Assembly: GCF_900162695.1 (NCBI RefSeq)
Contig: NZ_FUIH01000007.1
Span: 2,728,001 to 2,792,000, forward strand
Direction: 5' to 3'
DNA from: Virgibacillus siamensis
GTDB lineage: Bacteria; Bacillota; Bacilli; Bacillales; Amphibacillaceae
Length of the DNA stretch: 64,000 nucleotides
Shown here: in pieces, positions 41,703 through 50,269 of the stretch
Layout of the letters: each line of letters begins with the position of its first letter
How positions within the stretch are numbered: position 1 is the first letter of the stretch
The notes under the pieces: model-generated
The model's input: the letters and a program-made list of their open reading frames with translations, nothing else
Databases searched by the model: none
What the model was told of the DNA's origin: nothing
Position numbers and translations under genes: made by a program

Positions 41703-41777
41703 ATGACAACGTTTGATACGCTTTTTCTAATGCTGGCGTTTGGGACGCTTGTCGCAACAATGATCCACAAAAAATAG
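41703..41777 (+). CDS. Putative holin-like toxin (type I toxin-antitoxin), 24 residues
   Basis: ATG 41703 after GGAGGTG; product MTTFDTLFLMLAFGTLVATM ending in IHKK. It has the form of the holin-like toxin family (short N-terminus, one membrane helix containing LxLMLAFGTLV, basic tail). Members depolarise the membrane when overproduced. The 3' end overlaps the terminator of a convergent antisense RNA. A second member is at 52852. Confidence 0.8.
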   Translation: MTTFDTLFLMLAFGTLVATMIHKK

Positions 41778-41921
41778 ACCTCCCTTGAGTTAGCGGCTCA
41801 TTTGGTCGAGGTCTATTTCGCACCAATGCCGACCCCCTTGAAGGGGATTCGACTATTGTATTGGCCGTTGACGTTCACCCGTCACGGCCTTTATTTAGTT
41901 TATTCATCTGACTTGTTTATA
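41771..41921 (-). ncRNA. Antisense RNA antitoxin of the 41703 toxin
   Basis: Minus-strand promoter TGTACA (41949-41954), 16-nt spacer, TATAAT preceded by TGG (41927-41932). The RNA would run about 150 nt and stop at AAATAGACCTC...GAGGTCTATTTTTT, whose T-run is the Lys codons at the toxin's end. It is fully complementary to the 3' part of the toxin mRNA. The same promoter and terminator layout recurs at 52931-53102. Confidence 0.65.
41863..41896 (+). terminator. Terminator of the toxin mRNA
   Basis: GGCCGT/ACGGCC stem extended by inner GACG/CGTC pairing, followed by TTTATTT, on the toxin strand beyond the antisense overlap. Confidence 0.7.
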
Positions 41922-42022
41922 TGTTCATTATACCATGAATTGACGGCTTGTACACCTGCAAAACGATAGGCCGTGAACACGTTGGATTTTATAAATTTAG
42001 CCAAACCGGGGCTTTCCATTAA

Positions 42023-42430
42023 TCAGCTTTCAGTTACAATCTGAAAAGTCACACCGAATTTATCTACTACAGCACCAAACCCGGGACTGAATGGGGTTTC
42101 AATAAACGGATGGATTACGTGTCCACCCTGCTGCAGTGCGTCAAAAACCTGTTTTGATTTCTTCACGTTGTCCGCTGTTATACAGATTGTCACCTGGTTT
42201 CCCTCCTGAGAAGGATTATTCTTACCACAATCGGAAACCATAAGCTCTGCTTCGCCAATTTTCATCAATGCGTGTGCCACATGATTTTTCTCTTCTTCCG
42301 CTGTTTCCGTTGACATTTCACCGTGCGTAACCATACCAAGCATCTCAGCACCTAACGCTTTCTCATAATATCCAATTACTTCCTTGGCATTTCCGTTCAT
42401 CATTAAATAGGGTGTCAATCGCAACGCCAC
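42023..42430 (-). CDS. VOC family (PhnB-like) protein
   Basis: A 135-residue glyoxalase/bleomycin-resistance-fold protein of the PhnB/YjdN type, with LTPYLMMNGNAKEVIGYYEKALGAE at the start, MKIGEAELMVSD in the middle and FSPGFGAVVDKFGVTFQI at the end. GTG at 42430 is chosen because AAGGAG lies about 9 nt upstream; the ATG at 42463 precedes that site. Substrate unknown. Single gene. Confidence 0.85.
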   Translation of the reverse strand: MALRLTPYLMMNGNAKEVIGYYEKALGAEMLGMVTHGEMSTETAEEEKNHVAHALMKIGEAELMVSDCGKNNPSQEGNQVTICITADNVKKSKQVFDALQQGGHVIHPFIETPFSPGFGAVVDKFGVTFQIVTES

Positions 42431-42548
42431 TAAAAACAACTCCTTATGTTTTTCACCAAACATTTCTGCTTGATGTACTCATACAGTAGCACATTGAACA
42501 GGGATTGATTTCTCATGGATTGCGATATTATTTCTAAAACTGCTCTAA

Positions 42549-43457
42549 TCAGCTGGCGACTTTTTGTTTTCTATTCTTAATTACATGCTCCAGGGCCCCC
42601 GTACCAATGAATACTCCGCACAAAATGAAGAGAAACCCGATGATATGATTAATTTTAATTACTTCATGTAAAAATACCGCTGCACCTGTTACCGCAAATA
42701 AGGTGTTCAAGTTAATGAAAATGGCTGTTTCCGCGGGACCGACTTTTTTAATGGCGTAATTATAGGTCATATGGCCAAACGCTGTGGCGAAAATGGCACT
42801 GAACAGAAAGATCGCGCCCAGCGGCCAGGCAATCAGATTGGTGATTTGATGGATGCCTGCGCCAAACGCCTGACTTACCAGAAAGATGACTACCGCTCCA
42901 AGCGTCAGCATGTACCCTGTTACAAGGCGTGGATCAAGTGTCGGCTTTAGCTTGCTGATCAGCATAAAGCTGAACCCCTGTACAAGAACACCTATGAATA
43001 CAATCACATCCCCAATGGAAACAGCAGCCAGACCCCCTGCACCGGACAAAGTTGTCATAACCACACCAATAAAACCAAGAATAAAACCGGACATCCGCAG
43101 CCATGTGATCCGCTGACGCAGCACAATAAACGCCATCAGCACCGTCACAAGCGGCATCGTCCCCAGGATAAGTCCCCCGTTTATCCCGGAAGTTATCTCC
43201 AGGCCGACCGCCACAAGCGAATGATGTAAAATAACATTGAAAACAGCTATGTATAAGATTGTCAGCCATTCATGCTTATATGGCAGACGGAAAATCCCCA
43301 TTATTTTACAAATGATCAGCACCATAATCCCCGCCGTCATGACCCGGAACGACGTCAACAGGATTGGATCAATCGCGGAAACGAGCACTTTAATCGCAGA
43401 GACGTTCAACCCCCACATAAGCATTACTACTAATAATAGGATGTAAATTTTTATCAT
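42549..43457 (-). CDS. EamA/DMT family transporter
   Basis: A 302-residue integral membrane protein with about ten helices in two EamA repeats (residues 1-140 and 150-290). The start MLMWGLNVSAIKVLV and GLILGTMPLVTVLMA in repeat 1, and AIFATAFGHMTYNYAIKKVGPAETAIFINLNTLFAVTGA in repeat 2 (key residues only), are typical of drug/metabolite exporters. Substrate unknown; amino-acid efflux is common in the family. Single gene. Confidence 0.9.
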   Translation of the reverse strand: MIKIYILLLVVMLMWGLNVSAIKVLVSAIDPILLTSFRVMTAGIMVLIICKIMGIFRLPYKHEWLTILYIAVFNVILHHSLVAVGLEITSGINGGLILGTMPLVTVLMAFIVLRQRITWLRMSGFILGFIGVVMTTLSGAGGLAAVSIGDVIVFIGVLVQGFSFMLISKLKPTLDPRLVTGYMLTLGAVVIFLVSQAFGAGIHQITNLIAWPLGAIFLFSAIFATAFGHMTYNYAIKKVGPAETAIFINLNTLFAVTGAAVFLHEVIKINHIIGFLFILCGVFIGTGALEHVIKNRKQKVAS

Positions 43458-43588
43458 AAAAAGAACCCACCCGACTTCACAAGCTATTATTCTTTTATAC
43501 TATCAGTTATTTGTGGAATTTACCTTTTTTAGGGGTTATTTAGAAGTTGTCTGGAAATAATTTTAGGGGCTCTCCTGATTTGACAGCT

Positions 43589-43712
43589 TTTCTCTCCCGA
43601 TTGGGGACCATTCTCTCCCACTTCAGCGCTTTCTCTCCCAATTGAAGACTGCTCTCTCCCATTTCAAAGCTTTCTCTCCCAATTGAAAGGTGCTCTCTCC
43701 CATTTCGACCCA
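43589..43712. repeat. Intergenic phased repeat array H (CTCTCCCAATTGAA type)
   Basis: Six units. TCTCCC cores at 43593, 43614, 43634, 43655, 43675 and 43696, i.e. 21,20,21,20,21. Alternate units carry CAATTGAA and CATTTC, so the composite repeat is 41 nt. Same core as array A, 42 kb away. It lies between the EamA promoter side and the 3' end of the sucrose operon. Confidence 0.92.
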
Positions 43713-43732
43713 GCCGGAAATTCACAATATAA

Positions 43733-43757
43733 ATCCCCGCCTCTGTCAGACGGGGAA
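43733..43757 (-). terminator. Terminator of the sucrose operon
   Basis: Minus strand TCCCCG-TCTGACAGAGG-CGGGGA followed by TTTATA, 6 nt after the EIIA stop. Confidence 0.65.
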
Positions 43758-43762
43758 AATCG

Positions 43763-44263
43763 TTAATTCTTTTTCACGGATAAAATGACATCTTCGCCAG
43801 CAGTGACTGATTCTTTCTTGCCAAAAGGAATAATCTCGCTCATAGCATCCGTATTCGTAATGATAACTGGTATGAGGGTGCTTGTTGCTTTTTCTGCAAT
43901 TACCTTTGAATCAAACGTTATCAGCATATCGCTTGCTTTTACACTGTCGCCTTCCTGAACAAAGGCGGAGAATCCTTCTCCTTCCAAATTAACCGTATCC
44001 AAACCGATATGAATCAGAATTTCCGCTCCATTCTTTGCCCTGATGCCAATTGCATGCTTGGTCGGGAAAAGTTGAATGACTTCGCCGTCAACTGGAGATG
44101 TTACCGTTTCTTCCACCGGCTTAATCGCAATCCCGTCGCCCATCATTTTTTGCGAAAATACAGGATCCGGTACATCTTCCAATACAACTAAATCGCCTGT
44201 TACTGGGGCGTACATTGATATCTGGACAATTTCTTCTTTTTTCTTGAACAGTTTTCCTAACAT
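43763..44263 (-). CDS. Glucose-type PTS EIIA, sucrose operon
   Basis: A 166-residue Crr-like EIIA. ATG 44263 (MLGKLFKKK) with GGAGG 8 nt upstream. Phosphorylated His is in ILIHIGLDTVNLEG and the helper His in FPTKHAIGIRA. The sucrose EIIBC in this operon has no EIIA domain, so this protein is probably its phosphate donor. It is the last gene, 18 nt after the sucrase gene. Confidence 0.92.
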   Translation of the reverse strand: MLGKLFKKKEEIVQISMYAPVTGDLVVLEDVPDPVFSQKMMGDGIAIKPVEETVTSPVDGEVIQLFPTKHAIGIRAKNGAEILIHIGLDTVNLEGEGFSAFVQEGDSVKASDMLITFDSKVIAEKATSTLIPVIITNTDAMSEIIPFGKKESVTAGEDVILSVKKN

Positions 44264-44281
44264 CCTGATTGCCTCCATTCG

Positions 44282-45709
44282 TTATGCTAAGACTTTTTGC
44301 AAATCCCATTTGTGAACTGTGGCTTCTATTTGGCCATCCGCCTGAAAAACAATACGCGTTTCATCTGCATCATCAAACATTCGCGATGAAAAGACTTCCT
44401 CCCCATTATTCAGAAAAATCTCCATGGATGAGGTGTCTTTAAAAATGCGGATGTTTTCCAAATTAGTCAAACGACAATGCCTTGCTTCTATTCCGCGACC
44501 GTCAAATCGCTGACGTTCCATGCTGAAAGTGCCGGCAGTCCGATTATAGGTTAATTTATTTTTCCCGATCACAATGGAGAATATATCCGCATGGCACGCT
44601 TGAATCAACATTTCCGATTCAAACACACTTCCAACAAACTCTAAACCTTCCACAACCTGAAAAGTTGTCTTATTTTGCCTTAATGCCTTCAATTCCTCAA
44701 CAGGTTGCTGAAGCAATTTGCCGTCATTCCACGTTACCTTGCGCGGAATGGTCATTGCGTGAATCCAACGGTGATCGATTGTGGGATGCCTGTTATCGCC
44801 TTCTTCCGCATTGCCCATCCAGCCAAACAATAAACGTCTGCCTTTAGGATCTTCTGTTGTCTGCGGGGCGTAAAAATCAAACCCCCTGTCCAATTCATGA
44901 AATCCACCATGTGCAAAGGCAGGCTTTTCCGTATCCAATGTTCCGGCAACATAACCGGATTGATAGATATTATTGTACAAATAACCATTAGCCTCGAGCC
45001 CCTGAGGAGAAAAAATCAATACATCATTACCGTCAAGCTCAAATAAATCCGGACATTCCCACATGTACCCGAATTCACCAAATCCATTCATTTTGGAACC
45101 AGCGAACGGGCCGATAAACTCCCAATTCTCGAGATCAGTGGAAGTGTAAAGAACAACAGCTCCCTGTTCATCCTCTGTCTGTGCTCCAATTACCATGTAC
45201 CACGTTCCAGCTTTCTGAAAGACCTTTGGATCGCGGAAATGGGCGGTATACCCTTCCGGCACATGGATGATTGGTCCTTTTTTTTCAAATGTTAATCCAT
45301 CGTTTGATGTGGCCAAACATTGATAAGAGACGCGTATTCCATTTTCATCTTTTACATTTCCGGTGTAAAAAACATACATGGTGTCCTTATGCACCACGGC
45401 ACTTCCTGAATAGCAGCCGTCTTTGTCATACCATTGATCCGGCGCTAATGCGATTGGTGCCTGCTTCCAGTGGACCAGATCATCCGAAATGACATGTCCC
45501 CAAAACTTTCGGCCATGTTTCGTTTCAAATGGATTCCACTGATAAAACAGATGATACTGACCTTGAAAGTAGACGAATCCATTCGGGTCATTAAGCAGCC
45601 CAATAGGCGGCATAATATGATAATGCAGCCGAAACGGGTCTGACTGCACGGTATCCTGCTGTGCTGCCATATTGTTGTAAGCAGCTATTGTCAGTTCTGT
45701 GTTTGTCAT
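44282..45709 (-). CDS. scrB: Sucrose-6-phosphate hydrolase (GH32)
   Basis: A 475-residue glycoside hydrolase family 32 enzyme splitting sucrose 6-phosphate into glucose 6-phosphate and fructose. Nucleophile Asp in LLNDPNGFVYF, transition-state Asp in FRDPKVF and acid/base Glu in MWECPDLF are visible; a C-terminal beta-sandwich follows. ATG 45709 is taken as start; a GTG at 45724 sits inside the ribosome site. Cytosolic, no signal peptide. It lies 18 nt after the EIIBC gene. Confidence 0.95.
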   Translation of the reverse strand: MTNTELTIAAYNNMAAQQDTVQSDPFRLHYHIMPPIGLLNDPNGFVYFQGQYHLFYQWNPFETKHGRKFWGHVISDDLVHWKQAPIALAPDQWYDKDGCYSGSAVVHKDTMYVFYTGNVKDENGIRVSYQCLATSNDGLTFEKKGPIIHVPEGYTAHFRDPKVFQKAGTWYMVIGAQTEDEQGAVVLYTSTDLENWEFIGPFAGSKMNGFGEFGYMWECPDLFELDGNDVLIFSPQGLEANGYLYNNIYQSGYVAGTLDTEKPAFAHGGFHELDRGFDFYAPQTTEDPKGRRLLFGWMGNAEEGDNRHPTIDHRWIHAMTIPRKVTWNDGKLLQQPVEELKALRQNKTTFQVVEGLEFVGSVFESEMLIQACHADIFSIVIGKNKLTYNRTAGTFSMERQRFDGRGIEARHCRLTNLENIRIFKDTSSMEIFLNNGEEVFSSRMFDDADETRIVFQADGQIEATVHKWDLQKVLA

Positions 45710-45727
45710 ATCTTTATGGTGCACTCC

Positions 45728-47119
45728 TTATTCCTCCGCTTTTTTGTCTGAAAATCCGAAGAGCCAGGTCAAGGCGAATGCCACGCCGATGGCAAGCAGG
45801 TTAATGGCGATATATGGCAGCACCTGACCATTCAAATACAACAGTGTTCCCGGGATAACGGTAATTGCCATACCAGTTCCTTTCAGACCAAGAATCGCTG
45901 CGGCAAAACCACCGACACCACCGCCAATCAGACCCATAATAAATGGCTTTCCATAACGGAGATTGACCCCGAAAATGGCCGGTTCGGTAATACCGAGAAA
46001 CGCCGAAAAAGATGATGGCAATGCGATAGCCTTTAAGTTTTTCGCTTTTGTTTTCAAACCGACCGCCAGTGCTGCACCACCCTGGGCTGCAACGGAACAC
46101 GTAATGATAGCATTGTACGGGTTGCTTCCTGTATTCTCCAGCAGCTGAATTTCGAGCAAGTTGAAAATATGGTGCACACCGGTGATCACAATGATCTGAT
46201 TCAAGGCGCCGATTAATATTCCGGCAAGACCAAATGGCACATCCAATACAGCAAGTGTTCCTTGCAGCAGATATTCCTCAACCGTATGGAAAATCGGTCC
46301 GATCACGAATAATGCCGCTGCAATCATGACCAATAACGTTAAAAATGGTGTGACAATCAGATCAAGTGATTCCGGCACACGTTTGCGGATCATCCGCTCC
46401 AATTTAGCGCCGATAATACCGGTGAAGAACGCCGGCAAGACCGCACCCTGGTAGCCGACAACCGGAATAAATCCAAAGAAATACAATGGCTCTGCTTCCG
46501 TTGCAACGTCCCATGCGTTTGGAAGTGCAGGGCTAACTAACATCAACCCGAGCACAAGCCCGATAATCGGTGTCCCGCCAAATACCCGGAACGTTGACCA
46601 GGCAACCAAGGCCGGAAGAAAGATAAATGCTGTATCGGTTAGGATTTGTGTGAACAAGAGAAAGTTCTGTGAAACATCATCCGGTGTCATGCCGAATAAC
46701 CCCAGGATCTGCTCCTGCATCACCAGGCCGCGAAGCCCCATAAATAGACCTGTCGCAACAAGGATTGGGATGATTGGCACAAACACATCCCCCAGCGTAC
46801 GGATGGCACGCTGCAACGCATTTTTATCCTTGGCAGCTTCTTTGGTCTGTTCGGATTTATTTGTGCTGTTGACACCCAATTTATCCACTTCTTCAAAAAT
46901 GCGATTGACCGTTCCTGTTCCGAGAATGACCTGATATTGGCCTGAGTTGAAAAATGCTCCTTTTACTTTTTCCGTGTTTTCCACGTTTTCCTGCTTTATC
47001 TTTTCCTTGTCGTTCACCATGAAACGGAGTCTTGTGGCACAATGGGCAACAGACTGGATATTATCTTCTCCCCCAACGGCTTCGACAAGCTCTTTGGCAA
47101 TTTTCTTATTCGCTGACAA
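45728..47119 (-). CDS. scrA: Sucrose-specific PTS EIIBC
   Basis: A 463-residue transporter. EIIB first (residues 1-85) with phosphorylation Cys in SVAHCATRLRFMV, then EIIC with about ten membrane segments, including GFIPVVGYQGAVLPAFFTGI and TGVHHIFNLLEIQLL. TTG 47119 is chosen: AAGGAG lies 8 nt upstream, and the protein then begins MSANKKIAKELVEAVGG. A GTG 9 nt earlier is too close to the site. Three LacI-type operators lie upstream. Confidence 0.94.
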   Translation of the reverse strand: MSANKKIAKELVEAVGGEDNIQSVAHCATRLRFMVNDKEKIKQENVENTEKVKGAFFNSGQYQVILGTGTVNRIFEEVDKLGVNSTNKSEQTKEAAKDKNALQRAIRTLGDVFVPIIPILVATGLFMGLRGLVMQEQILGLFGMTPDDVSQNFLLFTQILTDTAFIFLPALVAWSTFRVFGGTPIIGLVLGLMLVSPALPNAWDVATEAEPLYFFGFIPVVGYQGAVLPAFFTGIIGAKLERMIRKRVPESLDLIVTPFLTLLVMIAAALFVIGPIFHTVEEYLLQGTLAVLDVPFGLAGILIGALNQIIVITGVHHIFNLLEIQLLENTGSNPYNAIITCSVAAQGGAALAVGLKTKAKNLKAIALPSSFSAFLGITEPAIFGVNLRYGKPFIMGLIGGGVGGFAAAILGLKGTGMAITVIPGTLLYLNGQVLPYIAINLLAIGVAFALTWLFGFSDKKAEE

Positions 47120-47148
47120 TGTAATCACTCCTTGTTATATCGAATATG

Positions 47149-47162
47149 TGGAATCGATTCCA
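47149..47162. promoter_or_regulatory. ScrR operator O1
   Basis: TGGAATCGATTCCA, a perfect 14-bp palindrome of LacI type, 30 nt before the scrA start. Confidence 0.8.
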
Positions 47163-47202
47163 CTAAACGTATTAAAAAAAGATCATGTCCTATTCGATTG
47201 AA

Positions 47203-47216
47203 TGGAACCGATTTCA
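47203..47216. promoter_or_regulatory. ScrR operator O2
   Basis: TGGAACCGATTTCA, same family with two changes from a perfect palindrome, 54 nt from O1. Confidence 0.65.
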
Positions 47217-47223
47217 AATTGTG

Positions 47224-47237
47224 TGGGATCGATTCCA
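47224..47237. promoter_or_regulatory. ScrR operator O3
   Basis: TGGGATCGATTCCA, one change from O1, 21 nt from O2 (two helical turns), just after the scrR stop. Confidence 0.7.
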
Positions 47238-47245
47238 TATTTCAA

Positions 47246-48232
47246 TCATACACTACCTCTTTTTATTAGTCTATAGTCAAGAATAATTTTTTTAAGTGAT
47301 TCCTTCTGATGCAGCACATGTAAAATTTGCCGGGCAGCCTGTTCCCCCGCCTTCTTGTTTTGATAATCAATCGTTGTAAGCGGCGGATCCACATACTGGG
47401 AAATTTCCGATGCACCGATGCTGGCAACAGCCATATCAGCCGGGATTTGTATATTCCTTTCTTTCAACAAACTCATCGCACCGATGGCTAATCTGTCAGT
47501 AACGGCAAACACCGCGGTTGGGGGTGTTTCAGGCAGCGCAAGCATTTTTTTCATTGCATCACGACCGGAGTCAATATCAAAAACTGCTTTTTGAATCCAG
47601 TCAGGTTTTACATTGAGCTGATGTTCCTTCATCGCCTCCAAATATCCCTGTTTCCGCTGCAACCCTACAGCACGGTCTGTTTCATCAACACCAATAAACC
47701 CGATTCGTGTGTGTCCCTCTTCAATAAACAGGCTGGTCAGTTCTTTGGAAGCATGGAAATCATCATACACGATACTTGTAACTCCCTCCAGTTCCTGACC
47801 GATTGCAACTACCGGGATATCCAGCGCATTTATTTTTTCAACCAGTTGTGGTTCTGTATTCGTCGCAACGAGGACAATGCCGTCAACCTGACGCACCTTC
47901 AGCAGATCCAGGTAGTCGAGTTCTTTTTCCTGCTCCAGGTTTGTATTCGCCAACAGAATCTGGTAACCCTGTTTTGCCAGCTCCTGATCAATTCCGGAAA
48001 CGATCTTACTCGAAGTTTCTGTTTGAATGGTCGGCAAAATAACACCAATAACTTTTGTTTTCTTTGTCCGCAGCGATTTGGCATGCTCACTCGGAATATA
48101 ACCGGTGTCCTCGATTACCTTGTCAATCCGCTTCCTGGCATCTTCACTGACATAACCGGATTTATTTAAAGCACGGGAAACAGTGGACCTTGAAACATTG
48201 GCCATTGCAGCAATTTCTTTAATGGTAGGCAA
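47246..48232 (-). CDS. scrR: LacI family sucrose operon repressor
   Basis: A 328-residue LacI-type regulator. TTG 48232 gives the normal N-terminus MPTIKEIAAMANVSRSTVSRALN with AAGGGGGAGA upstream. The hinge YIPSEHAKSLRTKKTKVIGVILP is followed by a periplasmic-binding-type effector domain. The C-terminal PPLTTIDYQNKKAGEQAA is typical. It lies upstream of scrA on the same strand and divergent from fructokinase. Likely inducer is a sucrose or fructose phosphate (family knowledge). Confidence 0.92.
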   Translation of the reverse strand: MPTIKEIAAMANVSRSTVSRALNKSGYVSEDARKRIDKVIEDTGYIPSEHAKSLRTKKTKVIGVILPTIQTETSSKIVSGIDQELAKQGYQILLANTNLEQEKELDYLDLLKVRQVDGIVLVATNTEPQLVEKINALDIPVVAIGQELEGVTSIVYDDFHASKELTSLFIEEGHTRIGFIGVDETDRAVGLQRKQGYLEAMKEHQLNVKPDWIQKAVFDIDSGRDAMKKMLALPETPPTAVFAVTDRLAIGAMSLLKERNIQIPADMAVASIGASEISQYVDPPLTTIDYQNKKAGEQAARQILHVLHQKESLKKIILDYRLIKRGSV

Positions 48233-48316
48233 AATATCTCCCCCTTGCAATTGAAGACGTACTTGATAAAATAACTACATAATGATGAGATAATCATAAC
48301 ATAGGAGGAAAGAGCC

Positions 48317-49264
48317 GTGAAACAAGGCGTCATATCACTTGGGGAAGCATTAATCGATTTCATCCCCACCGATGAAACAAATACGACCTATCAAAAAAGT
48401 CCGGGCGGCGCTCCAGCCAATGTTGCAGTAGGTATTGCAAAACTTGGCGGGAAATCTACATTTCTAGGAAAAGTCGGTGATGATGTGCTGGGCAGATTTT
48501 TGAAAAAAACATTGAATGCCCATCATGTGAACACATCACAGCTTTCTTTCAGCAATGCCCATCGCACAGGACTGACATTTGTCACCAATACCACAGACGG
48601 TGACCGCAGTTTCGACTTTTACATAGAACCGAGCGCAGATCATTTTCTGGAAATCGAGAACATTCACCTGTCCACGATGTTACGGCACAAAATACTTCAC
48701 ATCGGATCAATTTCACTGATCAGCCAACCGGCGAAAAACACAACGGAATATGCCGTGAAATGCGCGAAAGATGCCGGGATGATTGTTTCATACGACCCAA
48801 ACCTGCGTCTGGCGCTATGGGATGACGAGGACACCGCACGAAACACAATTATTTCCATGCTGCCTCATGCCGATATTGTAAAGCTGTCCGAAGAAGAACT
48901 TGCATTCATCACGGGAGGGAATACGATCCGGGAAGGACTTGAGGCTATCAAAACATATGAAATTCCACTCTTGTTCGTCACATTAGGAGCGGACGGCTGC
49001 TATGCCGTTACTGCCGCAGGGTACGAGCATGTCCCGGCGATGGATGTTGAAGCCGTTGATACAACCGGTGCAGGCGATGCTTTTGTGTCAGGCGTATTAT
49101 ACTTGTTGAGCCAGCATAAAAAAGACTTACACAGGCTTACGCTGGAGGATGCCGTGCAAATGGCAAAATTCGGAGGAATATCCGGCGCCCTGGCAGCATC
49201 CAAAAAAGGTGCGATGACAGCACTGCCCACGTTGGATGAGGTGGAGCGGTATTTGGCAGAGTGA
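48317..49264 (+). CDS. scrK: Fructokinase (PfkB/ribokinase family)
   Basis: A 315-residue sugar kinase phosphorylating the fructose released by sucrase. PfkB signature 1 is GGAPANVAVGIAKLGG, signature 2 is DTTGAGDAFVSGVLY with catalytic Asp. The N-terminal SLGEALIDFIP is typical of fructokinases. AGGAGG before the start. Divergent from scrR, sharing a short 84-nt promoter region. Confidence 0.94.
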   Translation: MKQGVISLGEALIDFIPTDETNTTYQKSPGGAPANVAVGIAKLGGKSTFLGKVGDDVLGRFLKKTLNAHHVNTSQLSFSNAHRTGLTFVTNTTDGDRSFDFYIEPSADHFLEIENIHLSTMLRHKILHIGSISLISQPAKNTTEYAVKCAKDAGMIVSYDPNLRLALWDDEDTARNTIISMLPHADIVKLSEEELAFITGGNTIREGLEAIKTYEIPLLFVTLGADGCYAVTAAGYEHVPAMDVEAVDTTGAGDAFVSGVLYLLSQHKKDLHRLTLEDAVQMAKFGGISGALAASKKGAMTALPTLDEVERYLAE

Positions 49265-49305
49265 AGTTGTTGGAGAGGGGTTTTGACTTGGATTGAGATG
49301 GAGAG

Positions 49306-49404
49306 CCGCTCGATTTGGTGTGAAGTCTCGCTCGAGTTGATGTTCGTGTCGCGCGATTCGTGGGGTGCTTCGCGCGATTTGATCTACTTATTGCGCGACT
49401 GTGG
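49306..49404. repeat. Intergenic phased repeat array I (TCGCGCGAT core)
   Basis: Five units. GCGCGA/GCTCGA cores at 49308, 49330, 49351, 49372 and 49393 (22, then 21,21,21). More degenerate than arrays A-D. It lies between the convergent scrK and XRE-cupin genes. Confidence 0.75.
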
Positions 49405-49538
49405 CCCCACCCATACAACGACTTCACACTTGATCTATTCCATACTATCCCCAAGAAAACCTTTACACCACACACATGGGTGAGCCTTCAAATCATCCCC
49501 TTCTGCATGGGAAAGTATCCACTACAAAACAACCATTT

Positions 49539-50081
49539 CTACCCAACCGCTGATACGCACAAAAACTTTATTGTTTGATCTGTTTGGTTCAACCAGTAAT
49601 GCGATTTGGATGATTGCAGAAAAATGGAATCGTGCGGATGGAGTACATGCTCCTCCCCCTCAATATGTATTGTCAGCGTTCCTTCCAGTACATACAGAAA
49701 TTCCTGTCCTTTATGCGAAAAATTGCTGCCGCGGTTATCCCCCGGGTTCAATATAATCAGGATAGGTGAAAATAATGGGTTATCCATTCCGCCTGACAGG
49801 TCCCTGTATATAAATTTATTCTCCCTTAATTCTGTTTCCACACTTTCATGACGCACTACTGTTGAAGTTGATGCAGTTTGCGGTTTTGCGAAAAAATAAC
49901 TCGGATTGACATTAAGTGACTCTGAAATTTTTTTCAGCGATTCCAATGTTACGGATGTTTTGGAATGTTCCAGTTGTGACAGGAAACTGATGGACAAACC
50001 TGTGTCTTCAGCTATTTGTTTTAACGTTAATTTTTGTTGCTTTCGTAATTGCTTTATTTTCGTGCCTAATTCGTCCGTCAA
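49539..50081 (-). CDS. XRE family regulator with cupin domain
   Basis: A 180-residue regulator. TTG 50081 is preferred (GGAGG 8 nt upstream), giving MTDELGTKIKQLRKQQKLTL. Helix-turn-helix at about 15-60 (LKQIAEDTGLSISFLSQLEHSKTS). Cupin_2 barrel at about 105-175 (FSHKGQEFLYVLEGTLTI). The type includes PuuR and MppR-like regulators of amine and amino-acid catabolism. It is divergent from the ornithine-cyclodeaminase-family gene, and a palindrome in the shared region is its likely operator. Confidence 0.9.
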   Translation of the reverse strand: MTDELGTKIKQLRKQQKLTLKQIAEDTGLSISFLSQLEHSKTSVTLESLKKISESLNVNPSYFFAKPQTASTSTVVRHESVETELRENKFIYRDLSGGMDNPLFSPILIILNPGDNRGSNFSHKGQEFLYVLEGTLTIHIEGEEHVLHPHDSIFLQSSKSHYWLNQTDQTIKFLCVSAVG

Positions 50082-50210
50082 GTTCAGGACCTCCTTCTTC
50101 CCCACTATACCATGTTTCAGCAAGGTTTTTCCTGCAGCGTTTGACAAAATAGGGTGAATTGTTATATATTTTAATAAATTTAAGTGACAGTTAAATTATA
50201 CAAGAAAATG

Positions 50211-50226
50211 TACTTAAATTTAAGTA
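50211..50226. promoter_or_regulatory. 16-bp palindrome, likely operator of the XRE-cupin regulator
   Basis: TACTTAAATTTAAGTA is a perfect palindrome. A partial second copy (AAATTTAAGTGA) lies at 50177-50188. Both fall between the divergent regulator and enzyme genes. Confidence 0.65.
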
Positions 50227-50238
50227 ATAATGGTATTT

Positions 50239-50252
50239 TGGAAGCGATTCCA
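50239..50252. promoter_or_regulatory. LacI/CcpA-type palindrome before the OCD-family gene
   Basis: TGGAAGCGATTCCA, 17 nt before the gene start. It differs from ScrR operator O1 at one position and from the cre consensus at two. Confidence 0.45.
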
Positions 50253-50269
50253 CCAGAAAGGATGGTAAA

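Noticed and set aside
41605..41826. 73-codon minus frame across the toxin locus
   Set aside because: It runs through the antisense RNA terminator and has no ribosome site; the toxin/antisense reading explains the region.
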